Below are positions 7,894 to 15,964 of a stretch of 40,441 nucleotides of DNA, one piece after another. The notes beneath the pieces were generated by a model. That model was given only the letters and a program-made list of their open reading frames with translations. It did no database searches and had not been told where the DNA came from. Positions within the stretch are counted from its first letter, which is position 1; each line of letters starts with the position of its first letter. This DNA comes from an uncultured Actinomycetes bacterium (GTDB lineage Bacteria > Actinomycetota > Actinomycetes > Mycobacteriales > Nakamurellaceae). The stretch covers positions 1 to 40,441 of the forward strand of contig CALANS010000191.1 in assembly GCA_937926105.1 (NCBI GenBank). Reading direction: 5' to 3'. Both the position numbers and the translations under genes were made by a program.

Positions 7894-9594
7894 TCAGGCG
7901 GCCTCGGCTCCCCGCGACGCGTCGACCCCGACTCCTCGCTCCGACATCCGCAGGTCGTCCGGAGTCAGCGGCCCGGTCAAGCGCAGGGGCTTCTCGGTCA
8001 GGTAGCGCACATAGGCGTACGGCGTGAAGAATCCGGGCATCGTCTCGCCCAGCGCCACCTCGGTGAGGACGTCGACCGCGCCCCGGATGTCGTCCGGCGA
8101 GCCCCACCGGCCGTCGGCGATCAACCGGTCGGCCTCCTCACCGATCATCGACTCGACCATCTCCCGAGTGATGGCCGGACCCTCGGCCAGCCGAGTGCTG
8201 TTGGCGATCCACTGCCACAGCTGCGCCCGGGAAATCTCCACCGTCGCCGCGTCCTCCATCAACGCGTCGATCGCGACCGCGCCCGAGCCGCCGATCCATC
8301 GGGACAGGTATCGCATCGCGGCAGACACGTTGGTGCGCAATCCCTCCAGCGTGACGGCCGCGGCGCGCCCGCGCACCGTGGTGAGGTCGGCGGCGGTGAC
8401 GGACACTTCGTCGCGCAGCCGATCCCGTTGGTCGGGCGCGTCCCCCAGTACGGCCTGGAAGGACTCCCGGCAGGTGTCGACCAGCCCCGGGTGGGCGACC
8501 CATGATCCGTCGAAGCCGTCACCGGCCTCCCGGTCCTTGTCCGCACCCACCCCGGCCAGCGCCCGAGCCGTTGTCACCGGATCCGATCGGTCCGGCACGA
8601 ACGCTGCCATGCCACCGATGGCGTGCGCGCCCCGGCGATGACAGGTCTTGACGAGCAATTCGGTATAGGCCCGCAGGAACGGGCTCGTCATGGTGACCGT
8701 GCTCCGATCCGGCAGCACGTGATCGACGCCGCGCCGGGCGTAGGTGCGGATGTAGGAGAAGATGTAGTCCCACCGGCCGGCGTTGAGCCCCGACGAGTGT
8801 TCCCGCAGCTCGTAGAGGATCTCGTCCATTTCCAGTGCAGCGGGCAGTGTCTCGATGAGCACGGTCGCGCGGATCGTGCCGCGCGGAATGCCCAGCAACT
8901 CCTGTGCGAGCACGAACACGTCGTTCCAGAGCCGGGCCTCGGCGTGCGACTCGATCTTGGGCAGGTAGAAGTACGGCCCCGCGCCGATCTCGATCAGGTG
9001 CCGGGCATTGTGGAAGAAATACAGCCCAAAGTCCACCAGCGAGGCCGACAGCGGGCGCGAGTCGATGGTGATGTGCTTCTCGCACAGGTGCCAGCCGCGC
9101 GGACGCAGCACGACCGTCGGAGTGCGCTCGCCGACGCGGTACTCCTTGCCGGTCTCGGTCACGAAGTCGATCCGTCCGCGTAGCGCGTCGTACAGGTTCA
9201 GCTGGCCCTCGGCGACATTCCGCCAGGTGGGGGCGGTGGCGTCCTCCAGGTCGGCCATCCACACGTCGGCGCCGGAGTTCAGTGCGTTGACCGTCATCGT
9301 GCGCGTTGCCGGGCCGGTGATCTCGACCAGCCGCCGGCGCAAACCCGGCGCGGGATCGGCGACCCGCCACGACGTGTCGGCCCGGATGCCGGCGGTCTCC
9401 GGTAGGAAGTCCAGCTCCTCGCCGGCGGCGATGCGCCGGGCCCGGTCCCGGCGGGCGGATAGCAGCTCGGCTCGGCGCCCGGCGAACGCGCCATCCAGCC
9501 GGGCCAGGAACGCCAGCGCCTCGGGGGTGAGGATCTCGTCGAATCGCGGATGCATCGTGGCGCGGATCTGCGGGGTGGTGATGGGAATGGTCAT
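7894..9594 (-). CDS. aceB: malate synthase A
   Basis: Condenses glyoxylate with acetyl-CoA to malate, the second glyoxylate-shunt step. The 566-residue length fits the A isoform. Recognisable parts are LRPRGWHLCEKH (163-174, with the active-site Arg), LPKIESHAEARLWNDVF (211-227), and MEDAATVEISRAQLWQW (446-462), which carries the catalytic Asp. The ATG at 9594 gives MTIPITTPQIR and has an ACGGAG ribosome site; the longer frame runs into the upstream hairpin. It is co-directional with aceA but separated from it by an 18-bp hairpin, so it is either attenuated or has its own promoter. Confidence 0.96.
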   Translation of the reverse strand: MTIPITTPQIRATMHPRFDEILTPEALAFLARLDGAFAGRRAELLSARRDRARRIAAGEELDFLPETAGIRADTSWRVADPAPGLRRRLVEITGPATRTMTVNALNSGADVWMADLEDATAPTWRNVAEGQLNLYDALRGRIDFVTETGKEYRVGERTPTVVLRPRGWHLCEKHITIDSRPLSASLVDFGLYFFHNARHLIEIGAGPYFYLPKIESHAEARLWNDVFVLAQELLGIPRGTIRATVLIETLPAALEMDEILYELREHSSGLNAGRWDYIFSYIRTYARRGVDHVLPDRSTVTMTSPFLRAYTELLVKTCHRRGAHAIGGMAAFVPDRSDPVTTARALAGVGADKDREAGDGFDGSWVAHPGLVDTCRESFQAVLGDAPDQRDRLRDEVSVTAADLTTVRGRAAAVTLEGLRTNVSAAMRYLSRWIGGSGAVAIDALMEDAATVEISRAQLWQWIANSTRLAEGPAITREMVESMIGEEADRLIADGRWGSPDDIRGAVDVLTEVALGETMPGFFTPYAYVRYLTEKPLRLTGPLTPDDLRMSERGVGVDASRGAEAA

Positions 9595-9614
9595 GGTGTG
9601 CTCCGTGGTGTTCG

Positions 9615-9666
9615 CGGCTTGTGAGTCTGTCGCGGCGCTATACCGCCACGACAGACTCACAAGCCG
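9615..9666. terminator. long-stem hairpin between aceA and aceB
   Basis: A perfect 18-bp inverted repeat (9615-9632 with 9649-9666) starts 9 bp after the aceA stop and ends about 20 bp before the aceB start. It lacks a U-tract. It probably terminates or attenuates aceA transcription and may stabilise the aceA 3' end. Confidence 0.75.
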
Positions 9667-9674
9667 AGAGTGGG

Positions 9675-11093
9675 TCAGTGGAACTGCTCGGCCTCGGTCG
9701 AACCGGCCAGGGCGAGCGTCCCGGAATTCGGGTTGATCGCCGTCGACACCCGGTCGAAATAGCCGGTGCCGACCTCCGCCTGGTGCTTGACGGCGGTGTA
9801 GCCACGGGTCTCGTCGGCAAACTCCGCCTGCTGCAGCTCGACGTAGGCGCTCATGCCTTGCTGCGCATATCCCTGGGCCAGGTGGAACATCGAGTGGTTG
9901 AGCGAGTGGAAGCCCGCCAGCGTGATGAACTGGAACGTGTATCCCAACGCGCCGAGCTCGTCCTGGAACGCCGCGATCTCGCTCTCGTCCAGTGCGGAGC
10001 GCCAGTTGAACGACGGGGAGCAGTTGTAGGCCAGCATCTTTCCCGGGAAGTCGCGGTGCAGCTCGGTGGCGAACTCTCGCGCCAGACCGAGGTCGGGGGT
10101 GCCGGTCTCCACCCAGATCAGGTCGGCGTAGGGGGCGTATGCCCGGGCTCGGGCCAGCACCGGCTCGATGCCACTGCGCACCCGGTAGAAGCCCTCACCG
10201 GTGCGCTCCCCGGTGCAGAACTCCGCGTCGATCGGATCGACATCGCTGGTAAGCAGGGACGCCGCCAGTGCGTCGGTGCGGGCCACCACCAGGGTGGGCA
10301 CGCCGGCGATGTCCGCCGCGAGACGGGCAGCGTTCAGGGTGCGCACGTGCTGCGCGGTGGGCACCAGCACCTTGCCGCCGAGGTGCCCGCACTTCTTCTC
10401 CGACGCAAGCTGATCCTCGAAGTGCACCCCCGCGGCGCCGGCGGCGATCATCGCCTTCATCAGCTCGAAGGCGTTGAGCGGCCCACCGAATCCGGCCTCG
10501 GCGTCCGCGACGATGGGCACCAGGTAATCCGGTGCATCGCTGTCGGAATCGTCGCCGGACCAGGCGATCTGGTCGGCGCGCAGGAGCGCGTTGTTGATGC
10601 GGCGCACCACCGCCGGCACCGAGTTCGCCGGGTACAGCGACTGGTCGGGGTAGGTCTGGCCGGCCAGATTGGCATCGGCGGCCACCTGCCAGCCGGACAG
10701 GTAGATCGCCTGCAGCCCGGCCTTGACCATCTGCACCGCCTGGTTACCGGTCAGGGCGCCGAGCGATCGGACGAACGGTTGGGTGCGGAGGGCATCCCAC
10801 AGCTTGGTGGCGCCCAGCCGTGCCAGCGTGTGCTCCTCGACGACGCTGCCCCGCAACGCGATCACGTCCGCGGCGTCGTAGCTGCGTTCGATGCCGGCCC
10901 AACGGGGATCGCCGACCCACTCCTGGCGCAGCAGCGCGGCGGCTTCGTCTCGGCCGATGCCGCTCGGACGAGAGCGACCGCGAGTCGGTGACGGGGCCGC
11001 CGCCGGCGCGGCCGACGTCGCTGTCGGACCGGATCCGGGCTGCTCGGGGTGCCGGGTGTCGGTCTGGATGGTGGTGCTCAGGGTGGAGGTCAT
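9675..11093 (-). CDS. aceA: isocitrate lyase
   Basis: Splits isocitrate into succinate and glyoxylate, the first step of the glyoxylate shunt. At 472 residues it carries the signature KKCGH (233-237, catalytic Cys235), the metal-binding segment DAEAGFGG (197-204) and the substrate motif YNCSPSFNW near residue 340. The first 45 residues form an Ala/Pro/Ser/Thr-rich extension ahead of the usual start of the fold. The ATG at 11093 has a GAGGGGA site 10 nt upstream. It diverges from an ScfR/RamB-like regulator and precedes aceB. Confidence 0.97.
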   Translation of the reverse strand: MTSTLSTTIQTDTRHPEQPGSGPTATSAAPAAAPSPTRGRSRPSGIGRDEAAALLRQEWVGDPRWAGIERSYDAADVIALRGSVVEEHTLARLGATKLWDALRTQPFVRSLGALTGNQAVQMVKAGLQAIYLSGWQVAADANLAGQTYPDQSLYPANSVPAVVRRINNALLRADQIAWSGDDSDSDAPDYLVPIVADAEAGFGGPLNAFELMKAMIAAGAAGVHFEDQLASEKKCGHLGGKVLVPTAQHVRTLNAARLAADIAGVPTLVVARTDALAASLLTSDVDPIDAEFCTGERTGEGFYRVRSGIEPVLARARAYAPYADLIWVETGTPDLGLAREFATELHRDFPGKMLAYNCSPSFNWRSALDESEIAAFQDELGALGYTFQFITLAGFHSLNHSMFHLAQGYAQQGMSAYVELQQAEFADETRGYTAVKHQAEVGTGYFDRVSTAINPNSGTLALAGSTEAEQFH

Positions 11094-11270
11094 GATGGGC
11101 GAATCCCCTCGGTGTGGCGCGTACCGGGTGCTGGCCGGTCGTTCGGGATGTGGAATCACCGGGCGCAGCGGGTGGTGCAGAACTGATGCTCTCCACATTC
11201 GGCGTTCTACAGCGAGTGCATCTAGCGATCTGCAAGTGAAGAAGTGCAGAAATTGCGCTACTGTGCAGCA
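11094..11270. promoter_or_regulatory. divergent aceA / regulator control region with TGCA boxes
   Basis: This intergenic stretch must hold both promoters and probably the regulator's binding sites. TGCA occurs at 11176, 11217, 11231, 11245 and 11264; the three from 11217 to 11245 are exactly 14 bp apart. I could not settle -35/-10 pairs. RamB-type proteins bind short TGCA-containing sites in relatives (established for the family); the assignment here is inference. Confidence 0.4.
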
Positions 11271-12863
11271 ATGGCGGAACGCACATCACTGGATCGATCA
11301 GGATCGCGACGGCACGGCGGTGACGGGCGTCGCGGGGAACCCTCGCACCGGCAGGGTGGCATCGATGGTCGCGGGGAACCCTCGCACCAGCCCGGCAGCC
11401 CCGACGTCGGGGCGCCGCCCACCGACGCGGCGGCGTCCGCGTCCGACCAGATCACTGTGGGCCGACGCCTTCGTCACCTGCGGCGGACCGCCGGTCTGAC
11501 CCTGGACGACGTGGCCGAACGCGTCGGCATGTCGGCCTCGGCGCTGTCGCTGATCGAGAACGGACGCCGCGAACCGAAGCTGTCGGCGCTGTCGGCGCTG
11601 GCGTCCGCCCTGGGGGTGACGGTGCCGGATCTGCTGGCGCCCGCTCCGCCCAGCCGGCGCGCGGCGCTGGAGATCGCGCTGGAGCGGGTGCAGCGATCGG
11701 GCTCCTTTGCCGCCCTGGGCGTGCCCGCCGTCCGGATCGGCCCACGGCTGCCGACCGAGGCGCTGGAGGCGCTGGTCGGGCTGCACCAGGCGCTGGCCGA
11801 CGTGCACGCAGAGCGGGCCGCAACCCCGGAGCAGGCCCGTCGCGCGAATGCCGAGCTGCGCGAGCGGATGCGCCGTCAGGGCAACTACTTCGGCGACGTC
11901 GAACGGCAGGCGGCGGAGCTGCTCGCGGCGACCGGACACCACGCCGGACCAATCACTCGGACCGTCGTCGATCGGATGGCCGCGCATCTGGGCTTCGCGC
12001 TGGTGCACCGTTCGGATCTGCCGTCCTCGACGCGCAGCGTCACCGATCTTCGTCACCGCCGTATCTACCTGCCGCAACCCGAAGCAGGACAGCACGATTC
12101 GCGGTCACTCGCGCTGCAGGCGCTGGGGCACGTGGTGTTGGGCCACCAGATCCCGGCGGACTACGCGGAATTCCTGGCGCAACGGGTGGAGATCAACTAC
12201 TTCGCGGCGGCGCTGCTGATCCCGGAACACAGCGCCGTGCGGCTGTTGCGGGAGGCCAAGGGGCGCAAGGATATCGCCATCGAAGATCTGCGGGACGCGT
12301 ACGCGGTGTCGTATGAGACGGCGGCGCATCGTTTCACCAACCTGGCGACCCACCATCTGGACATTCCCGTGCACTTCATGCGGATCTCCGACGCGGGCAC
12401 CATTTACAAGGCCTACGAGAACGACGGCGTCCGCTTTCCGATGGATGCCACCGGCGCGATCGAGGGGCAGCGGGTGTGTCGCTACTGGACGGCGCGCCAG
12501 GTCTTCGAGCAGCCGGATCTGTCCGAGGCGTACCAGCAGTACACCGACACTCCGTCCGGCACATACTGGTGCACGTCGGTGGTGGACCGCACCAGGGATG
12601 GGCTGTTCTCGGTGAGCGTGGGGGTGCCGTATGCGCACGTGAAGTGGATGCGCGGCAGGGAGACCACCGATCGATCGCAGTCGCGCTGCCCGGATCCGGC
12701 CTGTTGCCTCACCCCGCCGCCCGACCTGGCCGGTCGGTGGGCGGAGTTGGCCTGGCCCAGCGCACGAGTGCACTCGCACCTGTTGGCCGCGATGCCGCCG
12801 GGGGTGTTTCCCGGGGTGGACGACACGGAGGTGTTCCGGTTCCTGGAGCGGCAGGAGGTATAA
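11271..12863 (+). CDS. ScfR/RamB-like XRE-family short-chain fatty acyl-CoA regulator
   Basis: This 530-residue regulator has an XRE helix-turn-helix (about 60-115; [10 protein letters not shown]...[16 protein letters not shown]). A middle ImmA/IrrE-like domain follows, in which the metalloprotease HExxH is degenerate ([12 protein letters not shown]). The short-chain fatty acyl domain has a late Cys cluster (RCPDPACCL). RamB in corynebacteria and Rv0465c beside icl in M. tuberculosis have this layout and control acetate and glyoxylate genes. The role here is inferred from divergence from aceA. The ATG at 11271 was preferred to the GTG at 11244. The first 55 residues are disordered and contain a duplicated 39-bp unit. 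Confidence 0.88.
   Translation: MAERTSLDRSGSRRHGGDGRRGEPSHRQGGIDGRGEPSHQPGSPDVGAPPTDAAASASDQITVGRRLRHLRRTAGLTLDDVAERVGMSASALSLIENGRREPKLSALSALASALGVTVPDLLAPAPPSRRAALEIALERVQRSGSFAALGVPAVRIGPRLPTEALEALVGLHQALADVHAERAATPEQARRANAELRERMRRQGNYFGDVERQAAELLAATGHHAGPITRTVVDRMAAHLGFALVHRSDLPSSTRSVTDLRHRRIYLPQPEAGQHDSRSLALQALGHVVLGHQIPADYAEFLAQRVEINYFAAALLIPEHSAVRLLREAKGRKDIAIEDLRDAYAVSYETAAHRFTNLATHHLDIPVHFMRISDAGTIYKAYENDGVRFPMDATGAIEGQRVCRYWTARQVFEQPDLSEAYQQYTDTPSGTYWCTSVVDRTRDGLFSVSVGVPYAHVKWMRGRETTDRSQSRCPDPACCLTPPPDLAGRWAELAWPSARVHSHLLAAMPPGVFPGVDDTEVFRFLERQEV
11329..11388 (+). repeat. duplicated 39-bp coding unit
   Basis: A 21-bp identical segment occurs at 11329-11349 and 11368-11388, with a 39-bp period. 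It codes for RGEPSH twice in the disordered N terminus of the regulator. The period is a multiple of three, so the frame is kept. Confidence 0.8.
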
Positions 12864-12915
12864 CGCACTCGAGGGTGTGGCGACGACATGCACGCGGCGC
12901 CGGGCTGGCGGATTG

Positions 12916-15498
12916 CTAGCTCGCGGGAACGAGAACCGCATTGATGCCGCGGGTCACGACGCCGCCGGTGACGGGTACAGGCGTGGAGCGGGTCGGGTCG
13001 TTGCCGGATTTGCCGTCGTAGCACTGGGCGACGTACCCGGTGACTGAGGAGCCCATCGCCCGGGACGGGTCGAAGCATACGAAATACGTGCCGGTACCGA
13101 TGCCGCGCAGCACATACCGACCGTCCGCACCGGTGCGGGCGAAGGACGCGGTATCCACCGGCCAGCCGTTCTCGTCGTAGGCAGTGACATCTACACCGGC
13201 AACCGGTCCGGCACCGTCGGTGACGGTGCCCCTGATCTCCACGGACGGCTGGAGCAGCGCATCGATGTGGTCCGTCACCTGGCCTGCGACCACCGAGAAC
13301 GGGGTAGCTCGTGAATAGTCGGGGCCGGCGTTCTGGTAGCACTGCGGGACGTACCCCGTGGCGGACGACCCGGAGGCATCGCGGACATCGAAGCAAAGGT
13401 GATAGTTCCCTGCCGCGATGGACCGAGCGACGAATCTGCCATAGCTGTCCGTGACGGCCCACCCCGGTCGGGAGTCGCCGTCCGTAGACCATAATTTGAT
13501 GGACACGCCGGACACCGATCCTGCTGCGTCCCGGACAGTTCCGGTGATCTGGCCCGCAGCGTGCAGTGCGGCATCGATGTCGGTGGTAACCTGCCCTGCC
13601 GTCACCGAGACCGATGTGCTCTCGGTCGGATCAGTGCTGGGTGCGTCCTGGTAGCACTGGTCGAGGTAGCCCGCGCCCGACGAGCCCTGGGCCGATGCGG
13701 CCGCGAAGCACACGAAATACGGTCCCGTCGGCAGTCTCCTAACGGTGTACGCGCCGTCCTCGTCGGTGCGCCCGCTGCTGACATTAGTGCCCTCCTGGTC
13801 GTAGGCGGTGACGTTGACGTTCGCCACGGGCCCGTTCGCGTCGAAGACCGTTCCGGAGATCGCACCGCCCGCAGTCAGTGTGGCGTCGATGCCGGATGTG
13901 GTCGATCCCACCGATACCTCAACCGGCGTCCCGCTACCCCAACCGGGTCGCCCGTCGTAGCACTCATCCAGGTATCCGCTCGTCGACGCACCCGCCCCAT
14001 CGAAGGTCTGGAAGCACACCTGGTACGTTCCGGTGCCCAGCGCGCCGACCAGATAGGTACCGTCGGTGCCGGTCGTGACATTGCCCACGGTGACACCGCT
14101 CGGGGCGACCACGATCACAGTGACGTCCGCGACCGGGCCAGCGCTGTCAGTGACGGTCCCCTCGACCGCCCCGCCGACGGCGAGCACCGCGTCGACATGG
14201 GTGGCGATCGTTCCTCCCGTCACCGTTACCGGAGTGCCGCTATTCGGCTCACCGTAAGGCTTGTCGTCGAGGCACTCGCTCGCGTATCCGGTCGGCGAAG
14301 CGCCGGCCGCGTATCGGGCGTTGAAGCACACGGTGTAGGACCCGGGTGCGATCGGGGACAGTTCGAAGCTGCCGTCGGATCCGGTACGTGTGACGGCCAC
14401 ACCGAACTCGTCGCCGGCGTACAGTCGGACGGCGATGCCGTCGACGCCCCCGAGGTCATCGGCACCGGTGACGGTTCCGGTGATGCTGCCAAAGGCATTG
14501 GGGTCCAGGAATTCATACCAGGCGCCAGAACTTGGCACCGACGTTCCGACTGGTGTGGTGATCCGCACGGCGACCGAACCGGCGAGGTGCGGTGGCGCGG
14601 TTACCGTGAGCGTGCTGTCCGAAGTCACGGATAGATCCGCGCCGACTGCCGGTGTGACAGCAGAGGAGGAGTAGAAGGTGACGTCGGTGGCTCCGGTGAA
14701 TCCGCTGCCGGTCACCGACACCGTGTTGCCGCCCGCAGTGCTGCCGCCAGTGTGGTACACCGACTGGATCCACGGGAGGGCGATGCCGCTGTCCGTCGAA
14801 ATGGTTCCGGTACTGTTCGCGCGGAACAAGAAGGCGGCCATCGCCTGTCGGGTGACGTTCGCCTGGGGATGGAAGCCGGGCAGGTCGTGACCGGCTTCTG
14901 GATATCCTTGTGTGAGTCCGGTGCTGGCGAGCCAGGCGATCTCACCGCAGAACGGTGCCGTGGTCGGGACGTCCCAGAACTGTTGACTGGCGCAGGGGGA
15001 GGCCGTGGAGTCCGAGTTTGCCAATCGGTACAGCAGCGCTGCCAGCGCCTGTCGGGTCACCGGCGCCCTGGGCTTGAACGTGCCATTTCGGTAGCCGGTG
15101 CTGATGCCAGCTCCGGCCAGCCATTCGACAGATCCGCAGAACGTTCCCTCGGGCACGTCGATGAACGCCCGAACTGTGCCGGAACAGAATGGATCGCCCT
15201 GATTGGGGAACGAGAATCGATGCAGGAATGCCGCCATGGCTTGCCGTGTCACCACGTCGCGAGGGTGGAATCCGGGCTGGAATCGCCCTGGGTCGGTGGC
15301 TCCCTTGGTCACGCCGGCCTCCGATAGCCACGCGATCTCGGGGCAAAACTGCGCCGATATCGGCACGTCCCAAAACTCCTGCACCGTGCAGGGACTCGGT
15401 CTGTCGGCCGACGCAGCGGTCGTCGGCAGGAGTCCTACGACCGTCGCTGCCGTGGCGGTCACCAAGACCAGCGCTGCGCGCGCGATTCTCCGAAACAT
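12916..15498 (-). CDS. secreted SLH-like, IPT/TIG and carboxypeptidase-regulatory-like repeat protein
   Basis: This 860-residue exported surface protein has a signal peptide (1-31) ending in TTAASA. Three SLH-like repeats (about 37-95, 105-160 and 169-226) follow, each with VTRQAMAAFL-type helices and paired Cys. Next is an IPT/TIG Ig-like domain (240-325), then five repeats of about 104 residues (from 338) of the carboxypeptidase-regulatory/SdrD-B type. Each of these starts near GTV and has one Cys in VCF and one in GY..(E/Q)C(Y/L), probably a disulfide. SLH repeats suggest wall attachment; the beta repeats suggest a stalk or adhesin. The ATG at 15498 has GGAGG 6 nt upstream and a good promoter about 60 bp further. 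It is convergent with the ScfR-like gene. Confidence 0.88.
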   Translation of the reverse strand: MFRRIARAALVLVTATAATVVGLLPTTAASADRPSPCTVQEFWDVPISAQFCPEIAWLSEAGVTKGATDPGRFQPGFHPRDVVTRQAMAAFLHRFSFPNQGDPFCSGTVRAFIDVPEGTFCGSVEWLAGAGISTGYRNGTFKPRAPVTRQALAALLYRLANSDSTASPCASQQFWDVPTTAPFCGEIAWLASTGLTQGYPEAGHDLPGFHPQANVTRQAMAAFLFRANSTGTISTDSGIALPWIQSVYHTGGSTAGGNTVSVTGSGFTGATDVTFYSSSAVTPAVGADLSVTSDSTLTVTAPPHLAGSVAVRITTPVGTSVPSSGAWYEFLDPNAFGSITGTVTGADDLGGVDGIAVRLYAGDEFGVAVTRTGSDGSFELSPIAPGSYTVCFNARYAAGASPTGYASECLDDKPYGEPNSGTPVTVTGGTIATHVDAVLAVGGAVEGTVTDSAGPVADVTVIVVAPSGVTVGNVTTGTDGTYLVGALGTGTYQVCFQTFDGAGASTSGYLDECYDGRPGWGSGTPVEVSVGSTTSGIDATLTAGGAISGTVFDANGPVANVNVTAYDQEGTNVSSGRTDEDGAYTVRRLPTGPYFVCFAAASAQGSSGAGYLDQCYQDAPSTDPTESTSVSVTAGQVTTDIDAALHAAGQITGTVRDAAGSVSGVSIKLWSTDGDSRPGWAVTDSYGRFVARSIAAGNYHLCFDVRDASGSSATGYVPQCYQNAGPDYSRATPFSVVAGQVTDHIDALLQPSVEIRGTVTDGAGPVAGVDVTAYDENGWPVDTASFARTGADGRYVLRGIGTGTYFVCFDPSRAMGSSVTGYVAQCYDGKSGNDPTRSTPVPVTGGVVTRGINAVLVPAS

Positions 15499-15563
15499 CG
15501 GACCCTCCGGATGGCTCCGAGCGCGTCAAACACGATGACGCGCGCTGGCGTGACGAATGCCGT

Positions 15564-15592
15564 AATATATCCAACCGGCAGAATCAACGCAA
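15564..15592 (-). promoter_or_regulatory. promoter of the SLH protein gene
   Basis: On the reverse strand TTGCGT (15592-15587) and TATATT (15569-15564) are separated by exactly 17 bp, in an otherwise GC-rich region. Transcription would begin near 15557, leaving a leader of about 60 nt before the ATG at 15498. Confidence 0.6.
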
Positions 15593-15626
15593 TCCGCCCC
15601 GATCCCCGCTGGGATGTGGGGTCGCC

Positions 15627-15815
15627 CTATGGCCGGGCCGCAATCCGGCGGACGTGGGTGCTCAGCTCCTGGAAGAACTGCATCACGCTCGGTGGGCACG
15701 TGCTCGACCGGCGCCACGCCACGTGTAGGTCGAAGGCCAGCACGACGCCCGTCCCGTCGTGCACGAACCGGCGGGGCAGGCCGAACCCCCGCAGGTCAGC
15801 GAAGTGGATCTACGA
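15627..15815 (-). pseudogene. gene remnant, possibly a LysR-type regulator C terminus
   Basis: The reverse strand holds a 60-residue open stretch ending in TAG at 15627. It reads HFADLRGFGLPRRFVHDGTG and then VVLAFDLHVAWRRSSTCPPS, which resembles the last strands and helix of a LysR substrate-binding domain. In-frame stops lie directly upstream, and the minisatellite starts about 35 bp beyond. No start codon with a ribosome site is visible. The family call is tentative. Confidence 0.3.
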
Positions 15816-15850
15816 CGCCAAGAACGCCGGCGCCGCGCAGCCGCGGGTGT

Positions 15851-15962
15851 CTCAAAACGGCGGTGTCTCAAAACGACGGTGTCTCAAAACGGCGGTGTCT
15901 CAAAACGGCGGTGTCTCAAAACGGCGGTGTCTCAAAACGGCGGTGCATCAGATCGGCGTTGC
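15851..15962. repeat. 16-bp minisatellite, six near-identical copies plus degenerate end
   Basis: CTCAAAACGGCGGTGT is repeated head to tail at 15851, 15867, 15883, 15899, 15915 and 15931. The second copy has one G to A change and the last ends in C. A degenerate copy and a half follow. There are no spacers, so it is not CRISPR. The 16-bp period shifts frame every unit, so it is non-coding. It abuts the 3' end of the broken HNH gene. Confidence 0.93.
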
Positions 15963-15964
15963 CC

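Noticed and set aside
15851..15962. Possible CRISPR array
   Set aside because: Units are 16 bp and directly adjacent, with no spacers, no 24-37 bp repeats and no cas genes nearby.
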